A DNA stretch of 8,184 nucleotides from Clostridiales bacterium. GTDB taxonomy: Bacteria; Bacillota; Clostridia; Peptostreptococcales; BM714. The notes under the pieces were generated by a model, which worked only from the letters and a program-made list of their open reading frames with translations, had not been told where the DNA came from and ran no database searches. Of this stretch, positions 6,961-8,184 are shown in pieces. The stretch spans positions 1-8,184 of the forward strand of contig PKTO01000286.1 in the NCBI GenBank assembly GCA_002869095.1, in the 5' to 3' direction. Position numbers and translations under genes: made by a program. Positions within the stretch are counted from its first letter, which is position 1. Every line of letters starts with the position of its first letter.

Positions 6961-7770
6961 ATGAATTACGAGACTTGGCTTATTGTAAAAGCTTTCATAA
7001 CTACAGCCGCAATGAGAATTTTGGGGGCGCTTGTCGTTTGGTTTGTCGGTGCCTACGCAATCAAATGGCTTATGAAAATAATAAACAGGATTTTGAAGAG
7101 AAGCGATGCGGACATAACTTTGGTTAAATTCATAAATTCATTCGTTAAAATAGCGCTTAAAATACTGCTTGCTGTCACGGTTGTCATTATTCTTGGGGTT
7201 CCAAACACCAGCTTCATAGCCATATTGGGAGCCGCCGGACTTGCCATAGGACTGGCTTTGCAGGGAAGCCTTTCGAACTTTGCGGGCGGAGTGCTGATAC
7301 TTGTTTTCAGGCCTTTCAACATTGGAGACTACATAGAAGCCGGAGGATTCGGAGGCACTGTCCAAGCAATACAGATACTATATACGGTGCTTTTGACGCC
7401 TGACAATAAAACAATAGTAATTCCAAACGGAAATCTTTCCAACAACAGCGTGACAAATTATTCATCTGAAGAAATGAGAAGGGTGGACTTGAAATTCGGT
7501 GTTTCGTATGATTCCGACATAAGCAAGGTGAAGGAGGTAATCTCCAAAATCTGCGACAGCCACGACCTTGTTCTCAAGGAGCCGGCACCCTTTATAAGAG
7601 TCGTTTCACACGGCGACAGCTCCATAGATTTTGTTGTGAGGCCATGGGTTGAAAAAGAAGATTACTGGACTGTTTATTTCGACATGCAGGAGCAGGTCAA
7701 GGAAGCTTTCGACAAAAACGGAATCGAAATCCCATATCCGCACATGGATGTGACCATGCTGGGACAATAA
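6961..7770 (+). CDS. mscS: Small-conductance mechanosensitive channel, MscS family
   Basis: A 269-residue channel of the size of classical MscS. It opens under membrane tension to release solutes during hypo-osmotic shock. Helices are seen at about 17-41 (TM1), 57-79 (TM2) and 84-117 (TM3). TM3 carries the Gly/Ala-packed pore motif GAAGLAIGLALQGSLSNFAG (90-109), followed by FRPFNIGDYIE, the hinge and start of the beta domain. IPNG (154-157) is the family's conserved beta-domain turn, and the C-terminal alpha/beta domain ends in EIPYPHMDV, as in many MscS proteins. The ATG at 6961 has a near-ideal AGGGAGG RBS (6948-6954, 6-nt spacer). The 52-nt A-rich gap after the adaptor gene has no terminator or evident promoter, so the gene is probably the last cistron of the ABC operon. 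Confidence 0.96.
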   Translation: MNYETWLIVKAFITTAAMRILGALVVWFVGAYAIKWLMKIINRILKRSDADITLVKFINSFVKIALKILLAVTVVIILGVPNTSFIAILGAAGLAIGLALQGSLSNFAGGVLILVFRPFNIGDYIEAGGFGGTVQAIQILYTVLLTPDNKTIVIPNGNLSNNSVTNYSSEEMRRVDLKFGVSYDSDISKVKEVISKICDSHDLVLKEPAPFIRVVSHGDSSIDFVVRPWVEKEDYWTVYFDMQEQVKEAFDKNGIEIPYPHMDVTMLGQ

Positions 7771-7778
7771 TCGCGTAC

Positions 7779-7807
7779 TTGATAATTTTATTGTTTTGTG
7801 ATAGACT
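7779..7807 (+). promoter_or_regulatory. Promoter with extended -10 in the gap after mscS
   Basis: A -35 TTGATA (7779-7784, 5 of 6 consensus) and a -10 TAGACT (7802-7807) are exactly 17 bp apart, and TG at 7799-7800 gives an extended -10. The predicted transcript start is near 7814, just before a strong hairpin. No gene starts nearby except the one at 8033, beyond two terminators. Confidence 0.5.
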
Positions 7808-7813
7808 TGCCGC

Positions 7814-7977
7814 AGGCGGTATCGATTTCGAGCCGCACTGAAACTATTTGGATTTTACAATTGAATAACCATGAAATTCTGCTCTGAGCCAATGGACCGA
7901 GACAGAGGTGACAAGATTATTTTGATAAATTCGCCTTTCTATGCAACTGCTTAGGAAGGCTTTTATTGTTTTGTTTT
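7814..7977 (+). ncRNA. Candidate small RNA or terminator-controlled leader
   Basis: From the predicted start near 7814 a transcript would run about 150-165 nt to the first terminator. It begins with a hairpin (7816-7820 with 7832-7836, extended by 7822-7824 with 7829-7831) and contains a second possible stem (7882-7886 with 7903-7907). I do not recognise a known riboswitch, T-box, 6S RNA or tmRNA. A 27-codon ORF (ATG 7871 to TAG 7952-7954) ends inside the terminator hairpin but has no RBS. The element may be independent or may regulate the gene at 8033. Confidence 0.35.
7933..7977 (+). terminator. Intrinsic terminator, first of a tandem pair
   Basis: A 7-bp stem (7933-7939 with 7954-7960, one T-G pair) with a 14-nt loop is followed by a long T-rich tract (7961-7977). 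It ends either the candidate RNA that starts near 7814 or readthrough from mscS. Confidence 0.7.
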
Positions 7978-7980
7978 TGT

Positions 7981-8016
7981 ATGCCCGCCGGTTTAAACCG
8001 GCGGGCATTTGTTTTG
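7981..8016 (+). terminator. Strong intrinsic terminator, second of a tandem pair
   Basis: Positions 7981-8008 form a perfect 28-nt palindrome. As a hairpin it has an 11-bp, mostly G-C stem and a TTTAAA loop, followed by TTTGTTTTG. It lies only 21 nt after the first terminator stem and about 17 nt before the next start codon. Confidence 0.85.
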
Positions 8017-8032
8017 AAAGGGGGATCCTCAA

Positions 8033-8184
8033 ATGAGAATAGGATTTGTAGGCGGAGGAAGAGTAGGAAAAGCTTACGGAAAGTTTTTGAAAAGCCGGGG
8101 TTATGACGTTTGCGGATATTTCAGCAGAACGCAGGCTTCCGCAATAGCCGCGGCTTCATTTGCAGGCACATCCTGGTACGGCAG
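8033..8184 (+). CDS. Rossmann-fold NAD(P)-binding protein, DUF2520-like (N-terminal part)
   Basis: The first 50 residues of a protein cut by the right edge. It opens with a classic beta-alpha-beta dinucleotide-binding motif, MRIGFVGGGRVGKAYGKFL, in which GGGRVG is the GxGxxG loop, followed by GYDVCGYFSRT, where the second strand ends. The pattern FVGxGRVGxAxGxFLxxxGYxVxGYFSR resembles the Rossmann-like/DUF2520 family more than pyrroline-5-carboxylate reductase or 6-phosphogluconate dehydrogenase, but those remain possible with so little sequence. Some DUF2520 genes sit beside pantothenate-synthesis genes; nothing here tests that. The ATG at 8033 follows AAAGGGGG (8017-8024). No promoter is visible between the terminator ending near 8016 and this start, so expression may depend on readthrough of the tandem terminators. 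Confidence 0.75.
   Translation, partial: MRIGFVGGGRVGKAYGKFLKSRGYDVCGYFSRTQASAIAAASFAGTSWYG

Noticed and set aside
7844..8032. 62-residue minus-strand ORF in the gap after mscS
   Set aside because: It runs through both terminator hairpins, has no clear RBS and resembles no family I know.

Overview
The window looks like chromosomal DNA of a low-to-mid GC, anaerobic, monoderm Firmicute, most likely a member of the Clostridia or Tissierellia. The signs are frequent ATA and AGA/AGG codons, strong AGGAGG-type ribosome binding sites, sigma-A-like promoters with TATAAT boxes, U-tailed hairpin terminators and a rubredoxin gene. No genus can be named from the sequence alone. There are no rRNA genes, tRNA genes, CRISPR arrays, insertion sequences or phage genes that I can recognise.

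Left end (1-540). A reading frame entering from the left edge ends at 218. It carries a nested tandem repeat (a 39-bp unit containing three 7-bp units) and a Lys/Arg-rich tail, and its stop codon lies inside a hairpin terminator. Facing it on the minus strand is a complete 53-residue rubredoxin gene (246-407) with its own RBS and promoter. A second promoter lies back to back with that one and drives the next gene rightward.

Middle (541-2604). An M29-family metallo-aminopeptidase gene (554-1672) is intact except for one in-frame TAA. The TAA sits where the family has a conserved, probably metal-binding, glutamate, so the gene is called a pseudogene, or a sequencing error or recoding site to be tested. 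After it come a 57-nt hairpin-forming element with alternative pairings, a probable promoter and a GNAT-type acetyltransferase gene. The 133-nt gap at 2472-2604 is AT-rich and holds the RBS of the next gene; I see no convincing promoter or terminator in it.

Right (2605-7770). A compact operon encodes a MacB/LolD-like ABC ATPase, a duplicated FtsX/MacB-type permease overlapping it by 7 nt, and an HlyD/MacA-like adaptor 12 nt later. Together these should form a cell-envelope export or mechanotransmission complex. A gene for an MscS-type mechanosensitive channel follows after 52 nt with no visible terminator and is probably co-transcribed.

Right end (7771-8184). A 262-nt gap holds a promoter with an extended -10, a strong hairpin near the predicted transcript start, and two tandem intrinsic terminators. 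The second terminator ends about 17 nt before the ATG of a partial Rossmann-fold gene (DUF2520-like). This layout suggests either a stand-alone small RNA of about 150-165 nt or a terminator-controlled leader for the last gene. It is the least explained part of the window.
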